Assembly (NCBI GenBank): GCA_946185285.1
Contig: CAMHIS010000005.1
Span: forward strand, 1 to 62,379
Source: an uncultured Prevotellaceae bacterium
Lineage (GTDB): Bacteria; Bacteroidota; Bacteroidia; Bacteroidales; Bacteroidaceae
Reading direction: 5' to 3'
Length of the DNA: 62,379 bases
The position numbers and the translations under genes are program-made. This document shows positions 53,083-61,488 of this stretch, piece after piece. How positions within the stretch are numbered: the first letter of the stretch is position 1; the number at the start of each line of letters is the position of its first letter. The notes beneath the pieces were generated by a model, which was not told the origin of the DNA, made no database searches, and saw nothing but the letters and a program-made list of their open reading frames with translations.

Positions 53083-54330
53083 ATGTTAGAGCTATTCTTA
53101 ATGACACAGCAGGGGAATGTCAGCTTGGAACAGCTGATATGGGCAGGAGCAATTATCCTGTTGATAGTCTCTGTGGCACTCTTCTTCTACCAGCGAAAGG
53201 TGGGGCGTGGGCTTGCATCTGAACTGGAGCAGCTGGGGAAGGTGAGAAAGCATAACGTTGAGTACGAACTGGTGCTGAAGGTGCTCAAACTCTGCACATG
53301 GCATATAGACGTGGCAGAACGTACCATCACCTATGATACCGACTATCGTGACCGCAGTGACTGTTTCATGCCTGCACCGGGCACTTCGCTCGACGAACTG
53401 GTGGCCGTGATGGCCGAGGAAGACCAGCCCCGCATCAGGCAGGCTCTCGATGATATCTGCGCAGGGCGCATAGAAGCCTACCACGAGATTAGTCAGGTGA
53501 AGATTGCCCATGGCGTCGGTTACTACTGGACGGAGAGCTATGCTGCGGTGTCATTGCGGCATACTGACGGCCAGCCCAAGACCATCGTCGGTACGTCCAT
53601 GTGTATTGACGAGCGTAAACGTATGGAGTCGGCGTTGGTCGATGCCCGAAACAGGGCCGAGGAGAGTGACCGTCTGAAAACGGCTTTCATAGCCAATATG
53701 AGCCATGAAATACGTACGCCGCTTAACGCCATCATCGGCTTTGCCGGTGTGCTGCCCGAAGTCGATAACGAGAGTGAATGTCAGCAATTAGTGGGGCTGA
53801 TACAGGAGAACAGCCAGAAACTGCTGCAGATTGTCGACAACGTGTTGGCTATCTCGAGGATAGAGTCGGGCAAGGAACCGCTGGTCAAGTCGACTTTCGA
53901 GCTGAATGAGCTGTTGCATTCTATGACTGCATTTGTGGCACCGTTGGCGCAGGCCGGTGTAGAGGTGTCGGAGCTGCCGGCAACAGGAAGTCAGACAGTG
54001 ACGACCGATTCCGGTCGTCTGACAGGTGTACTGGAGCATCTGTTGACGAACGCGGCAAAGTTCACCTCTCAGGGCAGTATCGTCATAGGCTACGATACAC
54101 CAGTCTCGAACCGCATCCGTATCTGGGTACGTGACACGGGCAAGGGAATTGCTCCTGAACACATTGGACAGGTGTTTGAACGGTTCTTCAAGGTCGACGA
54201 ATATATCCCTGGCACAGGACTTGGACTGAGCATCTGCCGGATGATGGCCGCCAGTCTGGGTGGTGATGTCGGCGTCAGCTCGAAGTTAGGTGAAGGTTCG
54301 ACCTTCTGGGTGGAAATACCTGTGGAGTGA
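53083..54330 (+). CDS. Membrane PAS-domain sensor histidine kinase
   Basis: The kinase has 415 residues with one membrane helix near residues 16-36 and no sizeable periplasmic part. A PAS-like domain (about 55-185; ITYDTDYRDRSDCF) is followed by HisKA with SHEIRTPLNAIIGF (His near 208) and an HATPase domain with N-box LTNAAKFT, G1 DTGKGI, F-box and G2 GTGLGLSI. All catalytic boxes are intact. It has no receiver domain and no response regulator beside it, so it is an orphan kinase. The start may be 53083 or 53101. It is followed after 19 bp by a Wzi-like gene, which suggests a signal linked to the envelope or capsule. Confidence 0.93.
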   Translation: MLELFLMTQQGNVSLEQLIWAGAIILLIVSVALFFYQRKVGRGLASELEQLGKVRKHNVEYELVLKVLKLCTWHIDVAERTITYDTDYRDRSDCFMPAPGTSLDELVAVMAEEDQPRIRQALDDICAGRIEAYHEISQVKIAHGVGYYWTESYAAVSLRHTDGQPKTIVGTSMCIDERKRMESALVDARNRAEESDRLKTAFIANMSHEIRTPLNAIIGFAGVLPEVDNESECQQLVGLIQENSQKLLQIVDNVLAISRIESGKEPLVKSTFELNELLHSMTAFVAPLAQAGVEVSELPATGSQTVTTDSGRLTGVLEHLLTNAAKFTSQGSIVIGYDTPVSNRIRIWVRDTGKGIAPEHIGQVFERFFKVDEYIPGTGLGLSICRMMAASLGGDVGVSSKLGEGSTFWVEIPVE

Positions 54331-54349
54331 ACAATAGAGAAATACGCTG

Positions 54350-55861
54350 ATGAAGATATTGACAAAGTCACTTTTAACCCTCTCCGCCTGGGGCCTGCTG
54401 GCAACGGCTTCCGTGGCGCAGGACTCACTGCCTACACGTATCTCGTATGTGCTGTCGGCAGAGACCTCTGTAGGAACAGGCGACTATACTGCTTACCAGT
54501 TGGTGACAAACCGTCACCATGTTCTGTCTGTGCGACCCAATACCGCCTATCTTCGCGGTGCCGTCAGCATTGCCCATTCACTGGCTGAGGATGTCGTCTT
54601 GTCGGGATGCGTCGACGCCGTTGCCTCTGTTCATGCCGACCATCCGGCTTACCTGCAGCAATGTTATGCCAATTTATCCTACAAGTCGCTTTTCCTTGAG
54701 GCAGGAGCTCGGGAAATAAAGCCTGTGCTGCGCGATGACCAGCTGTCGAGCGGCGCTTTTGCAAAGGGTACCAATGCCAAGCCGGTGCCGCAGGTCCACC
54801 TTGGCACCAACGGTTTCGTTGATGTTCCCTTCACCCGTGGATGGCTTCAGGCCAACTTCGACGGCGGATATGGTATGTTCTTGGACGGTGACTATCGTGA
54901 GCGTGCCTTTTTCCGGGGGAAAGATGTCAATTTCAGATATACTACGGACATCTATTACCACCAGAAGCACCTTTTCTTCCGCACCAACCCCGAGAAGCGC
55001 TTCTTTGTGACGGCTGGCATAGAGCATGTCGTGCAGTTTTCCGGCACCAAATATGATTATATCAACAAGGCGGAGCCGGTTGTCATAAAGAAACCGGTTG
55101 ATTTCAAAACATTCTATAAAGTCATCCTGCCATTGGGCGACAAGCAGTATTTTGAGCATGGGGCAATGGAGGACTGGGTCTATGGCAACCATCTCGGTAC
55201 GATGACTGTTCAGGTAGGCTGGAACATTGACAGGCATCATCAGCTGCAGGCTTATGTCGACGACCCTTTTGAAGACGGTTCTGGTATGCGCAAGGGAAAT
55301 GGCTGGGATGGCCTGTTCGGACTGCAGTACAACAATAAAAGTGCAGAGCGGCAGCTTGTCAGGCGCGCCGTGGCCGAGTATCTTCAGACCACTAACCAGT
55401 CGGGACCACTCCACTGGGATAGTGGTGACTATCCTGAACCCGCCCGGAGCCAGATAACAGACCTCGTTGTCGGTAATGACAGCTATTACAGTCATACCTT
55501 CTACGGCAGCTATACCCATTATGGAATGGCGGTGGGCACAGCCCTTATCACTTCACCTATTTACAATGCCGACGGTTTTACGGAGTTCCGCGACAGTCGC
55601 GTCAAGGCATGGCATTTGGGTGTCTGCGGTGAGGTGACCGACTGCATCTCCTATCTCGTAAAAGGCTCATACCGTGAGGGCTGGGGTACTTATAATGTTC
55701 CGCTAACAACCAAGCATCACTCTTTTGATGCCATGTTCAAGGGGATATATAATGCGGGGCCTTGGCAGTTTGGCGCTTCTTATGCTTTTGACAAAGGCAA
55801 CATCTATGGTGACTGCTCCTCGTTTAACTTCAACATTGAATATCATGGCAAGATACTATAA
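54350..55861 (+). CDS. Capsule assembly Wzi-family outer-membrane protein
   Basis: This 503-residue protein has a signal peptide (MKILTKSLLTLSAWGLLATASVAQ) and a pattern of alternating beta strands expected for an outer-membrane barrel. Features typical of the Wzi family (as in PF14052) are YLQQCYANLSYKSLFLEAG, LSSGAFAKGTNAKPVPQV, the span VDVPFTRGWLQANFDGGYG, and the closing strands FNFNIEYHGKIL. Wzi proteins help attach capsular polysaccharide to the cell surface. It forms an operon with the histidine kinase upstream and a small lipoprotein whose start overlaps its end by 17 bp. No capsule synthesis genes are in the window. Confidence 0.85.
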   Translation: MKILTKSLLTLSAWGLLATASVAQDSLPTRISYVLSAETSVGTGDYTAYQLVTNRHHVLSVRPNTAYLRGAVSIAHSLAEDVVLSGCVDAVASVHADHPAYLQQCYANLSYKSLFLEAGAREIKPVLRDDQLSSGAFAKGTNAKPVPQVHLGTNGFVDVPFTRGWLQANFDGGYGMFLDGDYRERAFFRGKDVNFRYTTDIYYHQKHLFFRTNPEKRFFVTAGIEHVVQFSGTKYDYINKAEPVVIKKPVDFKTFYKVILPLGDKQYFEHGAMEDWVYGNHLGTMTVQVGWNIDRHHQLQAYVDDPFEDGSGMRKGNGWDGLFGLQYNNKSAERQLVRRAVAEYLQTTNQSGPLHWDSGDYPEPARSQITDLVVGNDSYYSHTFYGSYTHYGMAVGTALITSPIYNADGFTEFRDSRVKAWHLGVCGEVTDCISYLVKGSYREGWGTYNVPLTTKHHSFDAMFKGIYNAGPWQFGASYAFDKGNIYGDCSSFNFNIEYHGKIL

Positions 55862-56222
55862 GATATTGTGTCTTTTCACGCTCCTGTGTCTGTCGGCATG
55901 TCAGGAGGGTGGGGACGCCGGCAGTCTGTTGGGACAATGGCGCATGAAAGGGTCAGACACTCAGTACGTGAGTTTCTCGGGCTCCGTGTCTTTGTTCAGG
56001 CTTATGGGCAAGGGCGAAATATTCGGGAACTTCCAGCATGTCGGTGACAGCCTTTTCATGCAGTGCGTTTCCGTCAAGGGTGTAAAGAAGGACACCGCCA
56101 TCGTGGAAGACACCTTCGGCTTCAAGCCTTTCAGCGACATACGTGTGAGAATAGAAACACTCGACAGCGAGGATCTCGTTCTCAGCAAGGACGGGAAGGT
56201 CTGGGCTTTTTACAAGTATTGA
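55845..56222 (+). CDS. Small lipoprotein, lipocalin-like (125 aa)
   Basis: The N-terminus MARYYKILCLFTLLCLSACQEGG ends in a lipobox (LSAC), followed by a linker with Asp/Glu/Gly. The body has strands in the pattern LLGQWRMKG...YVSFSGSVSLFRL, suggesting a small lipocalin-like beta barrel as in several Bacteroidetes lipoproteins. I use ATG 55845 because it gives the signal peptide; the frame upstream of it is a shadow of the Wzi gene. It overlaps Wzi by 17 bp and is likely translated with it. It may be a partner lipoprotein for the barrel; this is inference from gene order. Confidence 0.82.
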   Translation: MARYYKILCLFTLLCLSACQEGGDAGSLLGQWRMKGSDTQYVSFSGSVSLFRLMGKGEIFGNFQHVGDSLFMQCVSVKGVKKDTAIVEDTFGFKPFSDIRVRIETLDSEDLVLSKDGKVWAFYKY

Positions 56223-56237
56223 CTTGTTCCAAACGAA

Positions 56238-56316
56238 CAAAAAAAACCGGGAGTGTCGTCGCGACAGCCCCGGCCTAATCTAACTAACTTATTATCAACT
56301 ATTCATTACTCATTTC
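56238..56316 (-). ncRNA. Candidate small RNA with its own promoter and intrinsic terminator
   Basis: On the minus strand a TACCTTTG box (plus 56322-56329) would start an RNA near 56316. About 75 nt later comes a GC-rich hairpin (CCGGG...CCCGG with inner TGTCG/CGACA, plus 56247-56273) followed by eight T residues, a strong intrinsic terminator. In between there is only a 4-codon ATG frame (MSNE). The same hairpin has no T-run in the plus direction, so it is not the terminator of the upstream lipoprotein. It may act in trans or be a leader-type RNA; no target was sought. Confidence 0.6.
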
Positions 56317-56321
56317 GAGTG

Positions 56322-56329
56322 CAAAGGTA
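56322..56329 (-). promoter_or_regulatory. -7 promoter element of the candidate small RNA
   Basis: CAAAGGTA reads TACCTTTG on the minus strand. The expected -33 position has no TTTG, so the promoter is only half consensus. Confidence 0.6.
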
Positions 56330-56374
56330 GTACGTTTTCGGCTGTTTTGCAGCATTTTAAGACAAAAAAAACAC

Positions 56375-56413
56375 GTAAACGTTTGCGCCATTCGCTTTTT
56401 TTTCATACCTTTG
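56375..56413 (+). promoter_or_regulatory. lacI promoter with overlapping LacI-type operator
   Basis: TTTG at 56382-56385 and TACCTTTG at 56406-56413 are 20 bp apart, a full consensus. The -33 box lies inside GTAAACGTTTGC (56375-56386), a near-perfect palindrome with the central CG typical of LacI-family operators. This layout predicts autorepression by the regulator encoded at 56433. Confidence 0.65.
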
Positions 56414-56432
56414 TCCCGTTAAACTATTCGAT

Positions 56433-57455
56433 ATGCCGAAGCACAGAACATCGCTCAAGGATTTGGCCCAGGAACTGGGTGTAAGCATCGCCACTGTCAG
56501 CCGTGCCCTCCACTCATCACCGGAGATTGGCAAGGAGATGCAGCAGCGAGTGAAGGAACTGGCAAAGAAGATGAATTACCGTCCGAATCCCTTTGCCCAG
56601 AGCCTGCGAAAAGAGGCTCCGAAAGTCATCGGCGTGGTGTTGCCAAACCTGGTTACCCACTACTATGCCGCCGTGCTTGACGGAATAGAGGTGGAGGCCC
56701 GCAAGGCCGGCTATAGCGTCATCAGTGCCAATACCCATGAAGACTGCCTCGACGAGCAGCGGGCCATTGACAATTTCATAGACCTGCATGTGGTGGGCAT
56801 CATCGCCTGTCTGTCGCAGAGCACCACCGACTACAGCCACTTCGAGGAAATCAGCGACATGGGCATTCCCCTGGTGTTCTTCGGTCGGACGTGTCTACCG
56901 GAGAAGTTCTCGAGTGTTACAGCCAATGGCGACGAGGCTGCTCAACAGGCTACCCAACACCTGATAGACACCGGCTCGCGCCGCATCGCTTTCGTCGGCG
57001 GCCCCAATCACCTGGATATGGTTCGCCGCCGCAAGCACGGCTATTTAGAGGCTCTGCGTGACAACCACATCCCGATAGAGCGTGAACTGGTGATGTGCGA
57101 CAACATCGACTTCGACATTGCGCTGAAGAATACACTGCATCTGCTGCAGCGCCCCGACCGTCCCGATGCCATACTCGCTTTCAATGATATTCTGCTGTTT
57201 GCCGCCTTCAACGCCATCAAGCAGCAGGGGCTGCGCATACCAGAGGATGTGGCTCTCATCGGCTTTACCGACGATGCCCATGCCCGCTATACCACGCCCT
57301 GCCTTTCGGCCATCGAGGACCAGTCCAGCAAGATGGGGCAGATGGCCTGCCGACTGCTGTTGGCCAATATTGCCGGTGATACACGGATTCGTAAGGAGAT
57401 TGTTCCCCAGAAGCTGGTTATCCGGGAAACCTCGGCAAAGCATAAAAGGAAATGA
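56433..57455 (+). CDS. LacI-family transcriptional regulator
   Basis: This 340-residue regulator has an N-terminal helix-turn-helix (TSLKDLAQELGVSIATVSRALH) with hinge helix (NPFAQSLRK), and a periplasmic-binding-protein-like sugar domain (IGVVLPNLVTHYYAAVLDGIE to IGFTDDAHARYTTP). The domain order and length are standard. In Bacteroidetes such proteins control sugar use genes; a GH31 glycosidase lies 4 kb downstream and may belong to the regulon. A probable operator overlaps its own promoter. The propeller sensor gene follows 32 bp downstream, likely in the same operon. Confidence 0.94.
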   Translation: MPKHRTSLKDLAQELGVSIATVSRALHSSPEIGKEMQQRVKELAKKMNYRPNPFAQSLRKEAPKVIGVVLPNLVTHYYAAVLDGIEVEARKAGYSVISANTHEDCLDEQRAIDNFIDLHVVGIIACLSQSTTDYSHFEEISDMGIPLVFFGRTCLPEKFSSVTANGDEAAQQATQHLIDTGSRRIAFVGGPNHLDMVRRRKHGYLEALRDNHIPIERELVMCDNIDFDIALKNTLHLLQRPDRPDAILAFNDILLFAAFNAIKQQGLRIPEDVALIGFTDDAHARYTTPCLSAIEDQSSKMGQMACRLLLANIAGDTRIRKEIVPQKLVIRETSAKHKRK

Positions 57456-57487
57456 CGATTACAAACCAATAATAGAAACGGCTCTAT

Positions 57488-59992
57488 ATGTTACGCAGAA
57501 CAATAGTTTCACTGGTCATGGCGCTGCTGCCTTCCTTGATTGTGCAGGCAGCCATTCCCGACCTGAAGTTCCGACGGCTCGACACCCGCGACGGCTTGTC
57601 GAACTCGCAGGTGCTGTGTGTCCTGCGTGACTCGAGGGGCGTTGTGTGGATAGGCACTCCCTACGGGCTGAACCGCTATGACGGTTACCGTGTGAAGACC
57701 TTTTACTCAGACTTTCGCGACACGACGACGCTTCGTACCAACTACGTGGACGACATTTTTGAGTCATACGACGGGCGCCTGTGGCTGAAGCAGGGTATGG
57801 GCTACTCTGTGTTCAGCCCTGCTGTCGAGCGGTGCGACCGACATCCGGAGCAGTGGTTGGAGAAACGGGGGCTGACGGGCGGACTGGAATACGTGTATAT
57901 TGACAGCAGGAAGGATTTCTGGGTGAAAACCTATAACAACGGCTTCTATCATTACAGCCCGCAGTCGGGGAAGATTGCCCACTTCCGCTTCGGCTACGGC
58001 AATCAGGAGTTCAATTCCGACATCGGCGTGTCGTCGATGGCCGAGGAAGGCAATCTGGTGTTTCTGGCGTCGAACAACGGCGAGATCATCTGCTTTGACC
58101 GTGACAAGGACGTCATCATACAGAAAGAGAACTATCTGAGGGAGAACGGCCTCACCCACGACCAGCACTGCAAGCTGAGAACCGACCATCAGGGCAATGT
58201 GTGGGTCATCACCCAACCCGTCACCTACATCTGGAACCGCAAGAGCGGACGCTGGATTCACACGGTCCAGACGGCTTTGCGGGAGTGGGGATTCGCCCCT
58301 GTGCCCGAAGAGATGGAGGTGTGGGACCTGCTGGTCGACAGCAAGCAGCGCATCTGGCTTGCCACCGACCATAGCGGACTCTTCGTGGCCGACCCGGCCA
58401 GCAAGGAGCTGAAGCAGTTCCTCACTGTCAAGAACGACCCGACATCTGTCAGCGACAACACCCTGCGCAACATCATGCAGGACCAGCTGGGGCGTATGTG
58501 GATAGGAACCTACTCGAACGGCATGAACTTCTATACTGGCAATACGTCGAGTTTCCGCAATTTGGAGATGGGCAACATCAACACCGTCTGCTACGACCGC
58601 AGGGGCGTCACCTGGTTAGGCACCAATGATGCAGGCATCATACGCTACGACAGTTGGGCTGGCGAACAGACCGTTTACAACAAAGGGAACGCTGCCATCA
58701 GCTCGAACACCATGGTCAGTTCGTTAGCCGCCTCCGACGGCTCCGTCTGGTTCGGTACATACGAGGGCGGACTGATCCACATCAAGGACGGACAGCTGAC
58801 GAACTACCGCGCTACTGGCGACACCCTGGGACTGGTCAGCAACAACGTGTGGGCCGTCTGTGAGGACCAGTGGGGAAACATCTGGATAGGCACTCTTGGC
58901 GGCGGTCTGCAGCGCATTGATAAACGGACGGGGCAGATGCGTACCTTCCGCATGAGCAATTCCCAGATTCCCAGCGACTACATCTCGACCGTCACCCGTA
59001 CTAAGAAGGGGTGGCTGCTGGTGAGCCATTCCAAATACTACTCGCTCGTCAATCCGAAGACGTTCCGCATTGTCAACCAAGGCAGCATAGAACGGCTGAA
59101 CGAGGTCGGCGGTGCTGAGATGTCAATCACCTGTATGGAGGACAGCCGCCAGCTGATTTGGCAAGGTTCCGCCTCTGGAGCCTCCGTCGTGGATCCGAGG
59201 ACGGGACGCTACTATCTGCTTGACATGCGGTCGGGACTCATCGGCTCTACCGTCAACAGCATTGTCGAGGACGACGGCCATACGATGTGGCTGGTCACCG
59301 ACCACGGCATTTCGAATGTCATACCCCAGCAGCATGACGACGGCCGGTGGACGTTTTTCGTGCGTAGCTATAGCAATCGTGACGGTCTGCAGAACGGCCC
59401 CTACAACCAGCGCTCTGCCGTCTTCACCGAGGCTGGGCTGCTGTTGGTGGGCGGACAGAACGGTCTCGACATCCTGTATCCGAAGGCGATGGGGAAGGAC
59501 AGTATCAAGGAGATACCGCTCATCAGCGGCCTGCTGCTGTTCAATCAGGAAGTGGTTATCGGCGAGCGTGTGGACGGGCGTGTCATCCTTGAGAAAGCCT
59601 TGGGGTCATGCCGACGGCTGACACTCCGCTACAACGACCAGTTCACCATTCAGTTGTCGAGCAATAGCGGCGAGCTGCACAACCGTTCGCGCTTCGTCTA
59701 CCGCTTAGAGGGTTTCGACGACAACTGGGTGCGTACCTCCGAACAGAACCCCAGCATCAGTTATATGTCGCTGCCAGCAGGCTCCTATACGCTTTGTGTG
59801 CGTATGCTCAACGACGACGGTACTATGGGCGAAGAGGAGAGCCGGCTCGAGATTATCATCCGACCGCCGTTCTACTTGTCGTGGTGGGCTATCATGTTCT
59901 ACCTGCTCTGTGCTGCGGCTGGTGTATGGTGGTGGTACCGGCGCACCGTCGACCGGATTACGAAGAGAATATATAAAAACCTACAAGCATAA
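57488..59992 (+). CDS. Propeller/Y_Y_Y sensor protein without kinase domain (834 aa)
   Basis: The protein has a signal peptide (MLRRTIVSLVMALLPSLIVQA) and a long set of regulator-propeller repeats (for example DSRGVVWIGTPYGLNRYDG and DQLGRMWIGTYSNGMNFYTG). A Y_Y_Y immunoglobulin-like domain follows (FVYRLEGFDDNWVRTSEQN), then one membrane helix near residues 798-818 (WWAIMFYLLCAAAGVWWWY) and only about 15 cytoplasmic residues (RRTVDRITKRIYKNLQA). In hybrid two-component regulators the same parts are followed by kinase, receiver and AraC domains, for a total of about 1,300 residues or more. No such domains follow here in any frame, so this is either a truncated relic or a stand-alone periplasmic sensor. 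It lies in an operon with the LacI regulator. Confidence 0.87.
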   Translation: MLRRTIVSLVMALLPSLIVQAAIPDLKFRRLDTRDGLSNSQVLCVLRDSRGVVWIGTPYGLNRYDGYRVKTFYSDFRDTTTLRTNYVDDIFESYDGRLWLKQGMGYSVFSPAVERCDRHPEQWLEKRGLTGGLEYVYIDSRKDFWVKTYNNGFYHYSPQSGKIAHFRFGYGNQEFNSDIGVSSMAEEGNLVFLASNNGEIICFDRDKDVIIQKENYLRENGLTHDQHCKLRTDHQGNVWVITQPVTYIWNRKSGRWIHTVQTALREWGFAPVPEEMEVWDLLVDSKQRIWLATDHSGLFVADPASKELKQFLTVKNDPTSVSDNTLRNIMQDQLGRMWIGTYSNGMNFYTGNTSSFRNLEMGNINTVCYDRRGVTWLGTNDAGIIRYDSWAGEQTVYNKGNAAISSNTMVSSLAASDGSVWFGTYEGGLIHIKDGQLTNYRATGDTLGLVSNNVWAVCEDQWGNIWIGTLGGGLQRIDKRTGQMRTFRMSNSQIPSDYISTVTRTKKGWLLVSHSKYYSLVNPKTFRIVNQGSIERLNEVGGAEMSITCMEDSRQLIWQGSASGASVVDPRTGRYYLLDMRSGLIGSTVNSIVEDDGHTMWLVTDHGISNVIPQQHDDGRWTFFVRSYSNRDGLQNGPYNQRSAVFTEAGLLLVGGQNGLDILYPKAMGKDSIKEIPLISGLLLFNQEVVIGERVDGRVILEKALGSCRRLTLRYNDQFTIQLSSNSGELHNRSRFVYRLEGFDDNWVRTSEQNPSISYMSLPAGSYTLCVRMLNDDGTMGEEESRLEIIIRPPFYLSWWAIMFYLLCAAAGVWWWYRRTVDRITKRIYKNLQA

Positions 59993-60176
59993 TGAAGTTT
60001 TTTATGCTATGGCGTCATTAGTGTCAACACCCACAGGGACTGTCTCGACGACCGAGACTTCAGCAAATAAAGAAATAATTAAGAAGAAATTTGGTTGTTT
60101 AGTTTTTTTTTGTTATTTTTGCAGCGTTTTTCCTAAGACAATAATCTCTATTATTAACAATTTTATTTTAACAACA
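59993..60176 (+). promoter_or_regulatory. Intergenic region with hairpin and lipoprotein promoter
   Basis: A small stem (GTCTCG 60042-60047 with CGAGAC 60053-60058) may end the sensor transcript. TTTG at 60091-60094 and a near-consensus -7 box TTATTTTG (60114-60121) at about 20-bp spacing would serve the lipoprotein gene at 60177, leaving a leader of about 50 nt. No kinase-like coding sequence is present. Confidence 0.55.
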
Positions 60177-60710
60177 ATGAAGAAGACATTATTCAGTATT
60201 GCTATCGTGGCAGCAGGACTGCTCGTGGCATCGTGTGGAAACAAGAGTGCAAACGCTGAGGCAACAGAGGCAAGTGGTGATCAGACCGAACAGGCTGCAG
60301 AGGCTGCTCCCGCTGAGGAAGGCGCAGCTGCTGAGAGCGAAAACTTCACGCTTACCGTGCCCGCAGGCTTGAAGTTCAATGAGAACGCCAGTTCGTCGAC
60401 CTCTGTCACCTTGGATGCTCCCGACTATGGACAGTTCGAGAGCGTCACGATTTATATGAACAAGGAGCAGGCAAGTGCCGAGAAGCTGTTGGACGAGTAT
60501 TTCGGCGACGGAGCCGGCAAGGAGAAGTCAGGCGATGTCACCATTGGCAACATGACTTTCAAGCAGCTCTACTATACTGATAGCGCTGACAACAACAGCG
60601 ACCTGTTTGCTGAGGCCAACGGTGGCGTGCTCGTTGTGAGCCTTTCGAAGAACGTGCCCGTCGAGGCTGAGTTCCTGAAGCCCCTCATTGAGAGCATCAA
60701 GTTCAAATAA
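60177..60710 (+). CDS. Lipoprotein of unknown function (177 aa)
   Basis: The signal sequence MKKTLFSIAIVAAGLLVASCGNKS has a lipobox (VASC), followed by a long acidic, alanine-rich linker (to about residue 60). A compact C-terminal domain (about 60-177; FTLTVPAGLKFNENAS to PLIESIKFK) shares layout with the next gene product: a 'serve as PAGLKF... LKPLIESIK' pattern of a small alpha/beta fold. I do not recognise a family. I use ATG 60177 because it yields a signal peptide and follows a promoter. The lipoprotein at 60739 follows after 28 bp and appears to be a distant paralogue. Confidence 0.85.
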   Translation: MKKTLFSIAIVAAGLLVASCGNKSANAEATEASGDQTEQAAEAAPAEEGAAAESENFTLTVPAGLKFNENASSSTSVTLDAPDYGQFESVTIYMNKEQASAEKLLDEYFGDGAGKEKSGDVTIGNMTFKQLYYTDSADNNSDLFAEANGGVLVVSLSKNVPVEAEFLKPLIESIKFK

Positions 60711-60738
60711 GCCCATCAGACATCATTTCGAATAAACT

Positions 60739-61329
60739 ATGAAAGCATTGTTTAGATTTGCCGTCCTTGCTTTTGCAGCTATCACCATTTCATCGTGTGG
60801 CAGCAAGGGCAGTGCCTCTCCTGCAGGTGAGGGACAGACCGAACAGGCTGAGGCCGTTGTGCCCGATGGCTTCAAGACCCACGAGTTTGCCCACTACTCC
60901 ATCAGCGTGCCCGAGGAGTTCACAACCTCCGGCGAGTCTGATTATGGTGGAACAACCACTGTACGGTTCGATTCGGGTGCGACGCTGAAACTCGATGATG
61001 GCACCGAGACTTCAAGCTCTGCTACCATCGACTGTGGTTCCATGAGCGAAGGTGCAACGCCCGCCCAGGCTAAGGAGACGGCAGCAACGATGAAAACATC
61101 GCAGGAAGCTGCCGGCGAGACATGCGACGAGCCCGTCATCGACGGCAACATCATCATGATGCGCCACTACCACGACATCGGTGATGGCCAGAAGGGCATC
61201 ACCTGGCGCTGGTGGATTGTCAGCGAGAACGGTGTGAACGTCTCGGGCAACATCTTCTACCCCGAAACGCAGGCAAAGTTCTACGACGGCGTGGCCGAGA
61301 AGATTGCGAAGTCTGTCAGAATCAAGTAA
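60739..61329 (+). CDS. Lipoprotein of unknown function (196 aa)
   Basis: The signal sequence MKALFRFAVLAFAAITISSCGSKG has a lipobox (ISSC) and is followed by a short linker with GEGQTEQAEAV, like the preceding lipoprotein. The domain runs from FKTHEFAHYSISVPEEF to EKIAKSVRIK. Its fold pattern (VP-F-T near the start, K(I/V)AKSVR(I)K at the end) parallels the upstream gene, so the two probably arose by old duplication. No catalytic residues are recognised. It is followed by a terminator at 61363-61402, making a two-gene operon. Confidence 0.85.
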   Translation: MKALFRFAVLAFAAITISSCGSKGSASPAGEGQTEQAEAVVPDGFKTHEFAHYSISVPEEFTTSGESDYGGTTTVRFDSGATLKLDDGTETSSSATIDCGSMSEGATPAQAKETAATMKTSQEAAGETCDEPVIDGNIIMMRHYHDIGDGQKGITWRWWIVSENGVNVSGNIFYPETQAKFYDGVAEKIAKSVRIK

Positions 61330-61362
61330 ATACGAAAATCTGTAACATCAATCAAGATGCTG

Positions 61363-61402
61363 TGCCCGTGCGCCCTCTGTGGCGTGCGGGCATAGTCTTT
61401 TA
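61363..61402 (+). terminator. Terminator of the lipoprotein operon
   Basis: TGCCCGTGCGCC at 61363-61374 pairs with GGCGTGCGGGCA at 61381-61392 (12-bp stem with two central mismatches, one a possible wobble), followed by TAGTCTTTT. Confidence 0.75.
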
Positions 61403-61457
61403 GGGCATGCAGTTATTTTTTGTTGCCAATCATGCTATGGAAATCGAATTTATTTTG

Positions 61458-61465
61458 TACCTTTG
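61458..61465 (+). promoter_or_regulatory. -7 promoter element of the GH31 gene
   Basis: TACCTTTG lies 23 bp before ATG 61489. The -33 region (around 61436) lacks a clear TTTG, which would suit an activated promoter. Confidence 0.75.
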
Positions 61466-61488
61466 CACCAAATCTTAAAACTACGAAC

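Noticed and set aside
59796..60176. Long upstream extension of the lipoprotein at 60177, or a frameshifted kinase part of the propeller sensor
   Set aside because: The frame overlaps the sensor gene and has no kinase motif; promoter and signal peptide place the lipoprotein start at 60177.
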